A stretch of DNA of 64,000 nucleotides from Nodosilinea nodulosa PCC 7104 (GTDB lineage Bacteria > Cyanobacteriota > Cyanobacteriia > Phormidesmidales > Phormidesmidaceae). A program made the position numbers and the translations under genes. How positions within the stretch are numbered: position 1 is the first letter of the stretch; every line of letters starts with the position of its first letter. The DNA lies in assembly GCF_000309385.1 (NCBI RefSeq), contig NZ_JH976537.1:1019426-1083425 (forward strand). The letters are read 5' to 3'. Positions 51,308 to 60,194 of this stretch are shown piece by piece. Under the pieces are notes generated by a model. It was not told the DNA's origin. It ran no database searches and saw only the letters and a program-made list of their open reading frames with translations.

Positions 51308-52552
51308 CTAGCTCACCTTTACGGGGGTGGGGCGCACGGTGGCTTGATAGAGACGGTCCAGCCGCTCTCCCACCACCCGCCAGCCATAGTTTTCGCTGAC
51401 CAGGGTGCGGCCGGCGGCTCCCATGGTTTCGCGCAGGGCAGGGTCTTGGGCCAGGCAAGTCATCGCCTCGGCCATGGTGTGTACGGTTTGAGCAGGGGTT
51501 TGGGCCGCCACTTTGAAGCCGGTTTCTGCGGTCACCTGCACGGCTGGGCCACCCAGATCCAGGCAAACCACGGGTCGCCCGGCGGCCATGCCCTCAATAC
51601 AGACCCAGCCCCCCGAGTCGTGCAGGCTGGGGTGCACCAGCACGTGGCATTCGCGCAGCTTTTCGAGGGTGTCCTCGCGGCTGAGGCGGCCCCAAAACCT
51701 GACCCGGTGGGCAATGCCCAGGGCTTGGGCCATGGCCTGGAGGGTCTGGCGTTCGGGGCCGTCGCCCACCAGCCAGTATTCGGCATGGGGCAGATTGGCC
51801 TTCGCAAAGGCCCGCAGGCCCAGATGATAGCCTTTCCAGTGCAGCAGCCGCCCCATGCTGATAAATCGCACCGGCGCATCGGTGGGTAGGAGATACTGCC
51901 GCAGCGCCCACAGCTCGTCTTCGAGCAGGCCCACCTCGGGCACGATTTGGATATCTTGCGCGCCCATCTGCCGCAGCCGGGCGGCGGTATCGGTAGTGGT
52001 AGCCCGTACTACGGTGCTGTTTTGGGCGGTGAGGCGGGCGAAGGGGTCCAGCTCGCCCAGTTTGCGCACCAGATCGCGGCCCACTTCGTAGAGCCGCGCC
52101 CGCAGGCTAAAGTCTTGCCAAAAGGGAGCCGGGGCGGTTTCACCGCCGCCCACCGGACCCCAGATAAAGGGAATGGGCAAAAAGGCCAAAAAGCTGGGGC
52201 TGGAGTATTTGACGAAGGTGACGTGGTGGGCCAGATCGAAGCCGATTTCCCGGTGCAGCTTTTTGGCCACAAAGTAGGCCTGAATTTGCCACAGATAGTA
52301 GTGAATCTGCATCGCTCCCGACTGGCCCCACCGCATGCTGTCCTGCCAAAAGGGCAGGGTGAAATAGACAAAGTGAAGGTTGGGCAGCGGGTTGCGGGCC
52401 AGCTCGGCCTCGATCGCATCTTTGCTTTCGTCGGGCCGGGTGAGCACCCAGACCTCGTGGCGCTTGGCGACCTCGCGGGCCACGTTCCAGCCGACGCCCC
52501 GCTCGGAGCCTCGCCCAGGTTCGCAGGAGTAGGCAGAGAGTAAGACCTTCAT
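51308..52552 (-). CDS. Glycosyltransferase family 4 protein
   Basis: A 414-residue GT4 enzyme starting at ATG 52552, 7 nt after AAGGAG. A longer open frame without family match precedes it. The N-terminus MKVLLSAYSCEPGRGSERGV is the usual GT4 opening with a Gly-rich loop. MGRLLHWKGYHLGLRAF and HPSLHDSGGWVCIEGMAAG carry the donor-binding residues, with an SGGW in place of the normal EGFG. WGPVGGGE is also characteristic. It should transfer a hexose from a nucleotide sugar. It is 7 bp from the gene at 50161 and 16 bp from the one at 52569. Confidence 0.9.
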   Translation of the reverse strand: MKVLLSAYSCEPGRGSERGVGWNVAREVAKRHEVWVLTRPDESKDAIEAELARNPLPNLHFVYFTLPFWQDSMRWGQSGAMQIHYYLWQIQAYFVAKKLHREIGFDLAHHVTFVKYSSPSFLAFLPIPFIWGPVGGGETAPAPFWQDFSLRARLYEVGRDLVRKLGELDPFARLTAQNSTVVRATTTDTAARLRQMGAQDIQIVPEVGLLEDELWALRQYLLPTDAPVRFISMGRLLHWKGYHLGLRAFAKANLPHAEYWLVGDGPERQTLQAMAQALGIAHRVRFWGRLSREDTLEKLRECHVLVHPSLHDSGGWVCIEGMAAGRPVVCLDLGGPAVQVTAETGFKVAAQTPAQTVHTMAEAMTCLAQDPALRETMGAAGRTLVSENYGWRVVGERLDRLYQATVRPTPVKVS

Positions 52553-52568
52553 CGATACGCTCCTTGGG

Positions 52569-53840
52569 CTAGTGGGACAGGGTAGGAACGGTGGTCGCCA
52601 GGGCCGGAGCCAGTTCTGCCACCCCGACGTTGGGGCTGAGCCCGCGCTGCTGGCGAATGCGGTTGGCCACTTCAATAAACGACTGCACCGCAAAGTTCAG
52701 GTCTTGACCGTCGAAAACAGCCATGGAGCGCTGGCTGTAGCGATCGCGCGTTTCGGCATCGGCCATGTCAACCATGGCGGCGGCCAGGGCGCTGACGCTG
52801 CCGTAGCGGTACACCAGGCCGTTGTAGCGGTGGATGACCGTGTCGCTGTAGCCCCAGTTGCCGCAGCGATCGCTCAAAATCGGCGGGCAGCCCGAGGCCA
52901 TCGCCTCCGACACCACCAGCGGATGGGGGTCAATGCGCGAGGTGCACACAAAACAGTGCATGGCGGCGTAGTAGAGGGGCAGCTCCGACTGGTTGACAAA
53001 GCCCACATTCACCACCTCGCCGTTGAGCTGGGCCAGGCGGGCGTTGATCTCGGGCTCCAGATCGCCGCCGCCCAGCATAATGCCGCGAATGCGAGGATCT
53101 TGCCGGTGGGCGGCGGCGATCGCCTCAATGAACTCAAACGGCGACTTGCGCTCGATGTACTTGGCCACAAAACCGTAGAGCAGGGTGTCGTCGTCCCAGG
53201 CGTGGCGGCGGTAAACCCGCTGAATATCGGCCTGGCGGTGGGTGATGGTCTGCCGGTAGCGATCGCCATCCACCGGGTGGCAGCCCCGAATAATCTTGTC
53301 GTCGCCAATGCCGTAGTGGCGCAGGTGAATTTCGTTGTGGTCGCCGCAGGAGAGCCAGTAGTCGGCCAGGTTCATCATCCAGGGATACATAAACGACATT
53401 GCCACCCGTCGCGCTCGGCTATAGCGCCCGTCGGAGAGAATCGTGGCGTCGTTTTGCATGATCAAAGGAATGCCCCGCAGCTTGCAGAGCAGCGCCGTCA
53501 ACCGATAGGAATAGTTGACAAAGCTCTGCATGAATACCGCATCAAAATTTTGCGACGTTAGCTGACTCACCAGCCCAGGGCTAATGGTGGTTTTGCGGCG
53601 GACGGCTGGCACTTTGCCGGACAGATCTCTGAGGTATTGATAGTCGTAGCCATCGAGCAAATCCACGTCCCAGGCCTGGGCGCTATTGCCCAAAAGCTGG
53701 TCGCCAGCCTGCTGATTTTCATTGGAGAGGTACAGCACCTTGACCGATAAATTGGGCTGTTCGCTCAGCTTTTTCCAGAGTGGGCCGTGGTGCTGGGTAG
53801 GGTGGGTAAACACTACCCCCAGGCGAAATGGTGTCGTCAT
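52569..53840 (-). CDS. Glycosyltransferase, GT4-like
   Basis: A 423-residue GT-B enzyme from ATG 53840. The opening FRLGVVFTHPTQHHGPLWKKL carries the HPTQ stretch. MQSFVNYSYRLTALLC, YSRARRVAMSFMYPWMMNL, and the donor-binding DPHPLVVSEAMASGCPPILSD are recognisable. The Glu in SEAMASG corresponds to the second glutamate of the EX7E motif; the first is replaced by the region around SRID. It is more divergent than the other GT4 proteins here. It is 48 bp from the sulfotransferase start-side neighbour and 16 bp from the next glycosyltransferase gene. Confidence 0.85.
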   Translation of the reverse strand: MTTPFRLGVVFTHPTQHHGPLWKKLSEQPNLSVKVLYLSNENQQAGDQLLGNSAQAWDVDLLDGYDYQYLRDLSGKVPAVRRKTTISPGLVSQLTSQNFDAVFMQSFVNYSYRLTALLCKLRGIPLIMQNDATILSDGRYSRARRVAMSFMYPWMMNLADYWLSCGDHNEIHLRHYGIGDDKIIRGCHPVDGDRYRQTITHRQADIQRVYRRHAWDDDTLLYGFVAKYIERKSPFEFIEAIAAAHRQDPRIRGIMLGGGDLEPEINARLAQLNGEVVNVGFVNQSELPLYYAAMHCFVCTSRIDPHPLVVSEAMASGCPPILSDRCGNWGYSDTVIHRYNGLVYRYGSVSALAAAMVDMADAETRDRYSQRSMAVFDGQDLNFAVQSFIEVANRIRQQRGLSPNVGVAELAPALATTVPTLSH

Positions 53841-53887
53841 GGTTCCTATCCCTATGTGTAAACGCGCTGAATTCCAACGGTGAGTAA

Positions 53888-54769
53888 CTACCAATCGAGG
53901 CTCGTTTCGTAGCCCAAGTCCATCAGCAGCTCGCCTGCAACTCGCTTAAAGGCTTGCCTGTGGGGGTCTTTGAAATACTTTTGCCAGCCGCCAATCGAGC
54001 CTTTACCACCCTTGACGTAGGTGTGCGATTCTTCGGGATTCATCGCCCGTGACGAAAATCGGGCCTTCACCTCGTTGTCAGGCACCGAAATCTCCAGGTG
54101 GTCTAAGATTTGCTCGACCAGGCAAAGTCGCTTGTCTTCGTCGCCGCCACCCCGTTCCCCGACTAGATCTTCAAAGCGAATAGACAAGGTATCGGGATGA
54201 CTTAGCCATCCTTTCCACCGCCTAAAATCCTGGCCAATATCGGGTTGCGACAGGTTGGAACCCAGGGGCGAGCCCAGGGGCACCCCCTCAATGGTGTGCA
54301 TCAACTGCTGATCAAAATCGGGCAGCTGCCGGTACAGCGGGTGCAGAAAAATGCGCTCTTCTTTGGTGACCCAGCGGGCGTGGGATACGGCCACATCGCG
54401 CAGATCGCGGTAGATAAAAAACAGCTTGCAGCGATGCTCGCTGAAGATATCCAACACCTCGTCACTGCACATCAGGTGGCTGCGAACAATGGCCTGATCT
54501 GGCGCTGAACCAACTTTCCAGCGAATGTGGGCCGGAGTATTCATAATGCCGCACAGGGCCTGCACCGAAACAATGTCATCCCACTGCTTTAGGCCCGGCA
54601 TTGAATAGAGAATTTGATACAGTAAATGGGTGCCGCTCTTAGGATAAGAATTACAGATAACCAGCCGTTTAGATTTACCTAAACCAGTGAGCTTTTCTTT
54701 AAGATATCGACTCAAAAATAGGGTGTCTCTAGCCTGAAGTCGGAGGCTGTTTTTTAATAAATAACTCAA
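53888..54769 (-). CDS. Sulfotransferase domain protein (1 of 5)
   Basis: A 293-residue sulfotransferase transferring sulfate from PAPS to a hydroxyl group. The 5'-phosphosulfate loop is ICNSYPKSGTHLLYQIL and the 3'-phosphate motif is FFIYRDLRDVAVSHARW. The C-terminal SSRAMNPEESHTYVKGGKGSIGGWQKYF is the conserved KGxxGDWK-like loop that binds the adenine part. This makes it closer to the classical cytosolic Sulfotransfer_1 type than its four neighbours. I prefer TTG 54769 as start because AGGAGG stands 9 nt upstream; TTG 54790 is the alternative. A 15-bp repeat lies just before it. The acceptor is probably the exopolysaccharide made by the surrounding enzymes. Confidence 0.9.
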   Translation of the reverse strand: MSYLLKNSLRLQARDTLFLSRYLKEKLTGLGKSKRLVICNSYPKSGTHLLYQILYSMPGLKQWDDIVSVQALCGIMNTPAHIRWKVGSAPDQAIVRSHLMCSDEVLDIFSEHRCKLFFIYRDLRDVAVSHARWVTKEERIFLHPLYRQLPDFDQQLMHTIEGVPLGSPLGSNLSQPDIGQDFRRWKGWLSHPDTLSIRFEDLVGERGGGDEDKRLCLVEQILDHLEISVPDNEVKARFSSRAMNPEESHTYVKGGKGSIGGWQKYFKDPHRQAFKRVAGELLMDLGYETSLDW

Positions 54770-54793
54770 TGGGGCAACCCTCCTGGGCAAAAC

Positions 54794-54838
54794 GACTTAG
54801 CTCCAAATGACTCGGCTCCAAATGACTCAGCTCCAAAT
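54794..54838. repeat. Three 15-bp tandem repeats before a sulfotransferase start
   Basis: GACTTAGCTCCAAAT, GACTCGGCTCCAAAT and GACTCAGCTCCAAAT follow each other exactly, and GACTTC starts a broken fourth. On the minus strand each unit contains TTGGAG, a ribosome-binding-like core. They fill the 85 bp between a glycosyltransferase stop codon and the sulfotransferase start, so copy number could alter translation of that gene. Confidence 0.85.
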
Positions 54839-54854
54839 GACTTCGCGCCCGCTC

Positions 54855-55976
54855 TCATCCCTTCTTCAGTACATCCTGGTAGGCATCCGCAATTTTTTGG
54901 GCGGTTTTTTCCCAGGTGAACAAATTTATTCTCTCCCGGCCTCGCGCTACGAGGCTGTGGCGCAACTCCGGATCGCCCCACAGCTGCCGCACGGCCTGGG
55001 CGATCGCCCCCTCATCCAGCGGATCAACCAGCAGGGCGGCATCTCCGGCCACCTCTGGCAGCGCCGTCACGTTTGAAACCACCACGGCGGTACCGCAGGC
55101 CATCGCCTCCAGCACAGTGAGGCCAAACCCTTCATAAAAGGAGGGAGCCATCAAGATATCGGCGGCGCTGTAGATCTGATTGAGGGTGGCTAGATCCGGC
55201 TGCCCCAGATAGCTGACGTTTTCCTGAAGACCTTGATCGTCGATAAACTGCCACTGGGCGAGGGTAAAATCACTGCCCACCTTCCACAGGTGTACTGGCA
55301 TCTGCCCACGCAGTTGCACCAGGGCGTTGAGAATGCCCTCCAGGTTTTTGCGAGGGTTGTTAGACCCCACGTTGAGTAGGCAGCAGGTGGGTTCGCTCAG
55401 GCCATAGCGCTGCCGCACTGAGGCTCGTTCGGCCAAGGGTCTTACCGCCATGCTGGGATTGACTCCGTTGGGGGTAACGGTAATCTGCTGAGGTGGAATG
55501 CCTAGGTGGCGAGTCAGGTCTTTGGCAGTGTAGTGGGAGACGGTAAAAATGTGTTCGGCCCTGGCCATACCGCGCACGGCGTATTTCCAGGTGGCCATGC
55601 TCACCCAGGGCAGCCGGGCGCGACCCTGAAACCAGTCGGGGCGAATCCAGTTGATGATGTCGTGGCAGGTAACCACCGTAGGCAGACCCAGGCGCTGGAG
55701 CTGGGGCACCAGGTAACCATCACTGTGGTCGATAATGTGGGCAACATCGGCCTTGAGGTGCCGCAGCGATCGCGGGTAAGACCAGTAGCGCTGGTAGTAC
55801 TTATGCAGCCCTCCCTGCCAGGATTGCTGCACCTGCTTCAGAGCACTGTGGTCGGGAGCAATTTCAACAAAGTCCCAATCGGGTCGCACGGTTCTGAGCC
55901 CGGCCACAACCGCATCGGCATAGACATCCATGCTGGCTGAGACCCCAGGGGACCGTCGCAAAATAGCAATACGCAT
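54855..55976 (-). CDS. Glycosyltransferase family 4 protein
   Basis: A 373-residue GT4 enzyme with very typical features: the start MRIAILRRSPGVSASMDVYA, HIIDHSDGYLVPQ, GSNNPRKNLEGILNAL in the donor domain, and APSFYEGFGLTVLEAMACGT with both glutamates of the EX7E motif, followed by ALPEVAGDAALLVDPLD. This is a retaining nucleotide-sugar transferase, most similar in pattern to mannosyl- or glucosyltransferases, although donor type cannot be read reliably. It lies between a GT2 gene (38 bp) and the repeat-preceded sulfotransferase gene. Confidence 0.93.
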   Translation of the reverse strand: MRIAILRRSPGVSASMDVYADAVVAGLRTVRPDWDFVEIAPDHSALKQVQQSWQGGLHKYYQRYWSYPRSLRHLKADVAHIIDHSDGYLVPQLQRLGLPTVVTCHDIINWIRPDWFQGRARLPWVSMATWKYAVRGMARAEHIFTVSHYTAKDLTRHLGIPPQQITVTPNGVNPSMAVRPLAERASVRQRYGLSEPTCCLLNVGSNNPRKNLEGILNALVQLRGQMPVHLWKVGSDFTLAQWQFIDDQGLQENVSYLGQPDLATLNQIYSAADILMAPSFYEGFGLTVLEAMACGTAVVVSNVTALPEVAGDAALLVDPLDEGAIAQAVRQLWGDPELRHSLVARGRERINLFTWEKTAQKIADAYQDVLKKG

Positions 55977-56014
55977 AGTGGGTTAAGTTATAAAAAATAG
56001 CGGGTCCAAGAGCC

Positions 56015-57133
56015 TTAGCCCAGATCCGACCCGGCTGCTCCAGCCACAGCGGGAGCAGTAACCAGGCTGCGCAAGCCCTTCAGCAGCCGCTGAATCGCCT
56101 GGGGGCGCTGGTGGGGGGCGAACAGCCAGACAATGGCGGGTTTGGCCAGCGCGCCCGGCATCAGCCCCACCCACAGAAACCAGAGGCTAAAAATCAGCCG
56201 CTTGGGGGCGTTGTAGTCGGAGTAGCGCCACAGGGCGCGAATGCCCAGCCGGGTTAGCTGCCAGCGAGTGTCACTGGGCACCGGGTGCACCTCGGGGTCA
56301 AACCGCAGCGACGACAGCCGCGACCACACCCGCCCAAAGGAGCGCATGTAGAGATCCTCGGGCACCGCGTAGCCCAGCTTTGGCCCCCAGGTTTGCAGCA
56401 GTTCGCAGCGCTGCAGGTCGTGGCGAATAAAGCGGTGAAATCGGCCGCTGCTGATGGTGGCCATGGCCCACTGGTTGCTGTCGTGGATGCGGTAGGCCCC
56501 CAGGGGGGCTTCCACCGTCGCCACATCGCCATAGAGCGGAATCAGCACCGAAAGGTAGTCGTCGGAGGTGGTGGCGTACTCGCTGGCAATTGGGGTGACC
56601 TGGGCCAGGGCCTGGCGACTGAGGGCGTTGCCGCTGGTGGGGGTGCCGTTGTAGGTACCCATTTTGATCAGGGTGCGCCACACCTCGCCAGCGGCTAGGG
56701 GCAGGCTGGCCGGGGGCAGCGTGTAGCCCCGGGGGGTGCCTTCGCCATCGACCACATCCAGCCGGTAGTGCACCTTGGCCAGCCCCGGCTGCCAGGCGGC
56801 AACGATGCGCTCCACAGCCTGGGGATACAGGTAGTCGTCGGCATCGAGAAAAAGAACGATATCGCCGCTGCTGGCGGCAAAGCCGCTGTTGAAGGCAGCC
56901 CCCTGCCTGCCGTTGGTGGTGTGCAGTACCGGGATGATGCGATCGCCGTACCCGGCAATCATCTGCCGCGACCCATCGGTGGAGCAGTCGTCGACGACAA
57001 TCACCTCGACCCTGGCGTAGGTCTGGCCCAGGGCGCTCTCGATCGCCTCGCTCAAAAAGCGCTCGTAGTTGTAGTTGTTGACAACAATGCTAACCAGCGG
57101 CTTTGCCTGCTCAATTGCCATTTCAATCGCCAT
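56015..57133 (-). CDS. Glycosyltransferase family 2 protein
   Basis: A 372-residue inverting GT-A glycosyltransferase. It has SIVVNNYNYERFLSEAI, VEVIVVDDCSTDGSRQ with the nucleotide-binding Asp, and FLDADDYLYP with the metal-binding DAD. The C-terminal 120 residues hold one or two hydrophobic segments (RLIFSLWFLWVGLMPGALA) that may tie it to the membrane. ATG 57133 and ATG 57121 are both possible because the first codons repeat (MAIEMAIE). The GT2 gene upstream ends 9 bp away. Confidence 0.93.
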   Translation of the reverse strand: MAIEMAIEQAKPLVSIVVNNYNYERFLSEAIESALGQTYARVEVIVVDDCSTDGSRQMIAGYGDRIIPVLHTTNGRQGAAFNSGFAASSGDIVLFLDADDYLYPQAVERIVAAWQPGLAKVHYRLDVVDGEGTPRGYTLPPASLPLAAGEVWRTLIKMGTYNGTPTSGNALSRQALAQVTPIASEYATTSDDYLSVLIPLYGDVATVEAPLGAYRIHDSNQWAMATISSGRFHRFIRHDLQRCELLQTWGPKLGYAVPEDLYMRSFGRVWSRLSSLRFDPEVHPVPSDTRWQLTRLGIRALWRYSDYNAPKRLIFSLWFLWVGLMPGALAKPAIVWLFAPHQRPQAIQRLLKGLRSLVTAPAVAGAAGSDLG

Positions 57134-57142
57134 TGGGCCTCC

Positions 57143-58054
57143 CTAGCTGCGCTCTGAGACGCCGCTGCTAAACTGCAATCGAAACCGCTCCTGAATCGCC
57201 ACCCAGCGCAGGCGCAGCATGACCACCGTAAACTGCCACTTTTGGCCGGGGCCACGCAGGCGACCGTCCTGCCAGGTGCGCCAGAAAAAGCGAAAGGGCG
57301 GCTTCAAAAAGAGAATGAAATCCCTCAGCAGAGCCGATTTAGACTGCTGAGCCGCCGTCAGCATGTCGTAGCGGCCTCCCATAATTCGCACCGATCGCTT
57401 GCGCAGATCGGCCCAGGTGTTGCGGGCCGGGTGGTTGACCTGGGCCTCGCGGCCGTAGAGCTGGCGGTAGCCCGCCGCATACACCCGCTGCCCCCACTGC
57501 TTGTCGCCCCCCGACTTGAGGGTTTCGTCAAAGGGGCCAACGGCGGCTAGCACATGCTTAAAGGTAAACAGGTTGGCGGTTACCCCAAAGTGGTCGTTGG
57601 CCAAAAACTGATCCTGGGGAAAAGCCAGGGCAATGGTCTCGTACAGCTCGTAGGGGTTGGGGCGATCGCGGTTTTGGGCAAACAGCTCCACATGGCCCGC
57701 CACTAGGCCCACATTGGGCTCACTCAGCAGGGCAGCAACGCCATGCTCTAGCCAGCCCGGCTGGGGAATGCAGTCGGCATCGGTAAAGGCAATCACCTCC
57801 CCCAGGGCCAGTTCTACGCCCCGATTGCGGGCAATGTAGGAGCCGGGGCGCGGTTCAGAGGCCAACCTCACCCGCTCAAACCCGGCTGTCGCCGCCGCTA
57901 CGTCCTCCTCGGAGTTGTTGTCGACCACAATGATTTCGTAGCGCTCGGCGGGGTAGGTCTGCTGCGCCAGGGCCTGAAGGCAAAGCCGCAGGTGAGCATT
58001 GTCGTTGTAGACCGGAATAATGATGGAGACGAAGGGTTGAGAGCGTGTAGACAT
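57143..58054 (-). CDS. Glycosyltransferase family 2 protein
   Basis: A 303-residue GT2 enzyme from ATG 58054 (a longer open frame of 59 codons upstream has no family match). Motifs: FVSIIIPVYNDNAHLRLC, EIIVVDNNSEED with the base-binding Asp, RNRGVELALGEVIAFTDADC with the metal-binding DAD, and ETLKSGGDKQWGQRV with the ED-equivalent catalytic region. Its DNN rather than DDG at the nucleotide site and the CIPQPGWLE segment mark the EpsO/cell-wall subfamily. No membrane helix, so it is soluble or peripherally bound. It is followed 9 bp later by the gene at 56015. Confidence 0.93.
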   Translation of the reverse strand: MSTRSQPFVSIIIPVYNDNAHLRLCLQALAQQTYPAERYEIIVVDNNSEEDVAAATAGFERVRLASEPRPGSYIARNRGVELALGEVIAFTDADCIPQPGWLEHGVAALLSEPNVGLVAGHVELFAQNRDRPNPYELYETIALAFPQDQFLANDHFGVTANLFTFKHVLAAVGPFDETLKSGGDKQWGQRVYAAGYRQLYGREAQVNHPARNTWADLRKRSVRIMGGRYDMLTAAQQSKSALLRDFILFLKPPFRFFWRTWQDGRLRGPGQKWQFTVVMLRLRWVAIQERFRLQFSSGVSERS

Positions 58055-58187
58055 AGCCTGAGTAAGATAATTAGCAAGTTCTATAGCGATCGCCGCGTTA
58101 GGCAAAATGCAGCTCATGCAAAAGACCGCCGGGGTTGCGTCCAGCCGTGGCTGACTCAGCCAAAACGTTCCACCGCCAGCGCTATCT

Positions 58188-59186
58188 CTATACAAAGCTC
58201 TTGAAGCGCAGCCGGAAACGGTAGTAGGCAATCATCAAATAAATCTCCAGGCGGGTTAGCCAGGGGCTCTGGGCCAGGTAGGTTTGCAGCATTTGGTCGC
58301 AGTCGGCATCGGCACAGCGATCGCTGGCGTAGCTGCTGCTGCGGTAGGTGGCATAGCCCTTGGCCAAAAACTTCTGGCTAATCTTGCCCAGCTCGGGAAA
58401 ATTTTGCTTCAGCCAGTAGCCGGTGGTGGTATAAATCTCCCCAAACATGCGGCGTTTTTTGTCGACGTTGAGGTTTTTGTAGTAGTTGTTGTGAAACCTG
58501 TAAACGCCCAGGTTTTTTGTAGTTCGATAGCCCAGGCTGAGCCCCACCGCAGGGGTTTTAATGTACAAATCGGTAATCGCCATGCCCGAAAGGCCCTTGA
58601 TGGCTGGCAGCGGAAACAGCTTTTCAGATATGCGTCGCGAAAAACAAAGGTTCGAGGTAGAGGGCGTAAAGCCCGGGATTTTGCCCTCGCCTAGCTGCTT
58701 TCTAAAGTCAATTTTCTCAAGCTGCTCGCGCACCGGCATGGCGCGAATGGTTTCAAACAGCGTATCTAGCTGGTCTAGAGCAATATCCTCGGTTTCAATC
58801 GGGGCCGATTCGGTAAACACCCAGTCCACATCGGGGGCTGACTGAAACAGCTCAACCACCTGGGTCACCCGCTCTGGCAAAAACAAATCGTCGGCGTCCA
58901 GCAGGCAAATAATATCGCCACGGCTGGCAGCATAGCCCGCATTGAGGGCCGACGCCTGGCCGCCGTTGGGCTTGAGCACCGGGATAATGCGATCGCCGTA
59001 GCTCTCAATCACCTGGACTGAATCATCGGTAGAGCCGTCGTCTACCACAATCACTTCCACCTTGGGGTAGGTCTGGCCCAGGCAGCTCTCGATCGCCACC
59101 GGTAAAAAGCTGCCGTAGTTGTAGTTCATGATAATGACGCTAACAATCGGCAGCGCCTGATCCTGGGTAGCATATAGCTTTTTCAT
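58188..59186 (-). CDS. Glycosyltransferase family 2 protein
   Basis: A 332-residue GT2 enzyme: VSVIIMNYNYGSFLPVAIES, VEVIVVDDGSTDDSVQ, LNAGYAASRGDIICLLDADD with the DAD triad, all in order. Its N-terminal part is close in pattern to the GT2 protein at 56015 (NYNYxxFLxxAIExxLGQTY in both), suggesting duplication within the cluster, whereas the C-terminal halves differ. The end (YLMIAYYRFRLRFKSF) is basic and may associate with the membrane. It is 4 bp from the sulfotransferase gene at 59191, so both are translated from one message. Confidence 0.93.
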   Translation of the reverse strand: MKKLYATQDQALPIVSVIIMNYNYGSFLPVAIESCLGQTYPKVEVIVVDDGSTDDSVQVIESYGDRIIPVLKPNGGQASALNAGYAASRGDIICLLDADDLFLPERVTQVVELFQSAPDVDWVFTESAPIETEDIALDQLDTLFETIRAMPVREQLEKIDFRKQLGEGKIPGFTPSTSNLCFSRRISEKLFPLPAIKGLSGMAITDLYIKTPAVGLSLGYRTTKNLGVYRFHNNYYKNLNVDKKRRMFGEIYTTTGYWLKQNFPELGKISQKFLAKGYATYRSSSYASDRCADADCDQMLQTYLAQSPWLTRLEIYLMIAYYRFRLRFKSFV

Positions 59187-59190
59187 AGCC

Positions 59191-60087
59191 TTAATTCTCA
59201 GTCCAGTGGGACAAGTCCTGCTTAATCAGATCCTCTAGCTTGCGAATATCGTCGCGATAGCAGCGCTTAAGCTGCTCTTTAACCTCTGGAATAATGCTAT
59301 CTTTTTTGGTATAAAAGACTCGCTTCAATGGGTTAGCAATAGCAGAGTAAACAGGCTCAGGCAGCATAGCCTGAATTTTCTCTTTAAACTGTCTGTTCTT
59401 GAAAACGTAGCGATTCAGCACTTTGCTGCGCGGTTTTTTAGAGGCGTTTTCCCGTGAAAAATTGGGCGCAAAGCTAGGGTCAACCCCCAGGAACTCAAAC
59501 ACCTCAGCGCAAACCTTTCTGGGGTTTTGGTTGAGATTTCTCCACAAAATTATTTTAATTCTGTGGTGCTCAAACAGCTTGTAGTAGCGATTTACCTGCT
59601 CGTAGTAAAAGCCCCCTTTCTTATAAAACCAGCCCACCTGCCAGTGCTGTTTTTCTCGGGTCGGTTCCTGGGCCAGGGCTTCCTCAAAGCTCAGGGTCTC
59701 ACGTCCGTCGCGCAGATGAAAACAGTAGGCCGAAAATGCTCGATCGATGGGGTTACGCAATATCATTAAAATTTTGGCGTCAGGGATAGCCTGTTTAATG
59801 CGCTCCGCTGACTTTTCAAAAAATAAGTACTCCGTAGAAGCCTCACCAATGGCAATTTCGTTGGTTACACCGTCAAATAGAGTTTCGTACTCCTGCCGCG
59901 ACATTCCCTTCTCGCGGTAGAGGTTGCCGATCGCCTGGTGATAGAAGGTTGTGTAATACTCGGGCGCAAAGTATCTGGGTTCCTTGCGAGGGCTCATATA
60001 AACCTGCGGATGCTGGCTGAGGTATTTATAAAGGGATGTTGTTCCGGCTTTGGCTGCTCCTACAATTAAAAAATTGGGCAGTGTCAT
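59191..60087 (-). CDS. Sulfotransferase family protein (2 of 5)
   Basis: A 298-residue PAPS-dependent sulfotransferase from ATG 60087 (60093 and 60132 are alternatives). The PAPS loop is FLIVGAAKAGTTSLYKYL, followed by HPQVYMSPRKEPRYF, a typical heparan-sulfate-type N-terminus. ILMILRNPIDRAFSAYCFH is the 3'-phosphate motif. The pattern matches the Golgi heparan sulfotransferase-like group that acts on sugars. The DNA is markedly AT-richer than that of the neighbouring glycosyltransferases, suggesting separate acquisition. It probably sulfates a sugar of the polysaccharide repeat unit. Confidence 0.92.
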   Translation of the reverse strand: MTLPNFLIVGAAKAGTTSLYKYLSQHPQVYMSPRKEPRYFAPEYYTTFYHQAIGNLYREKGMSRQEYETLFDGVTNEIAIGEASTEYLFFEKSAERIKQAIPDAKILMILRNPIDRAFSAYCFHLRDGRETLSFEEALAQEPTREKQHWQVGWFYKKGGFYYEQVNRYYKLFEHHRIKIILWRNLNQNPRKVCAEVFEFLGVDPSFAPNFSRENASKKPRSKVLNRYVFKNRQFKEKIQAMLPEPVYSAIANPLKRVFYTKKDSIIPEVKEQLKRCYRDDIRKLEDLIKQDLSHWTEN

Positions 60088-60194
60088 GGGCATAACCTCT
60101 GAACTCGCGTGTGATATCGATCTTTGCTCCAATGGTTTGAAAAAAGTTTTAGACAGGTAAATCTAACGGAAGTGAGGTAGCCTTTGGGGTGAAG

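Noticed and set aside
52572-53561. 329-codon frame antisense to a glycosyltransferase
   Set aside because: Composition (Gly, His, Val-rich) is typical of a shadow frame; the minus strand has a clear glycosyltransferase.
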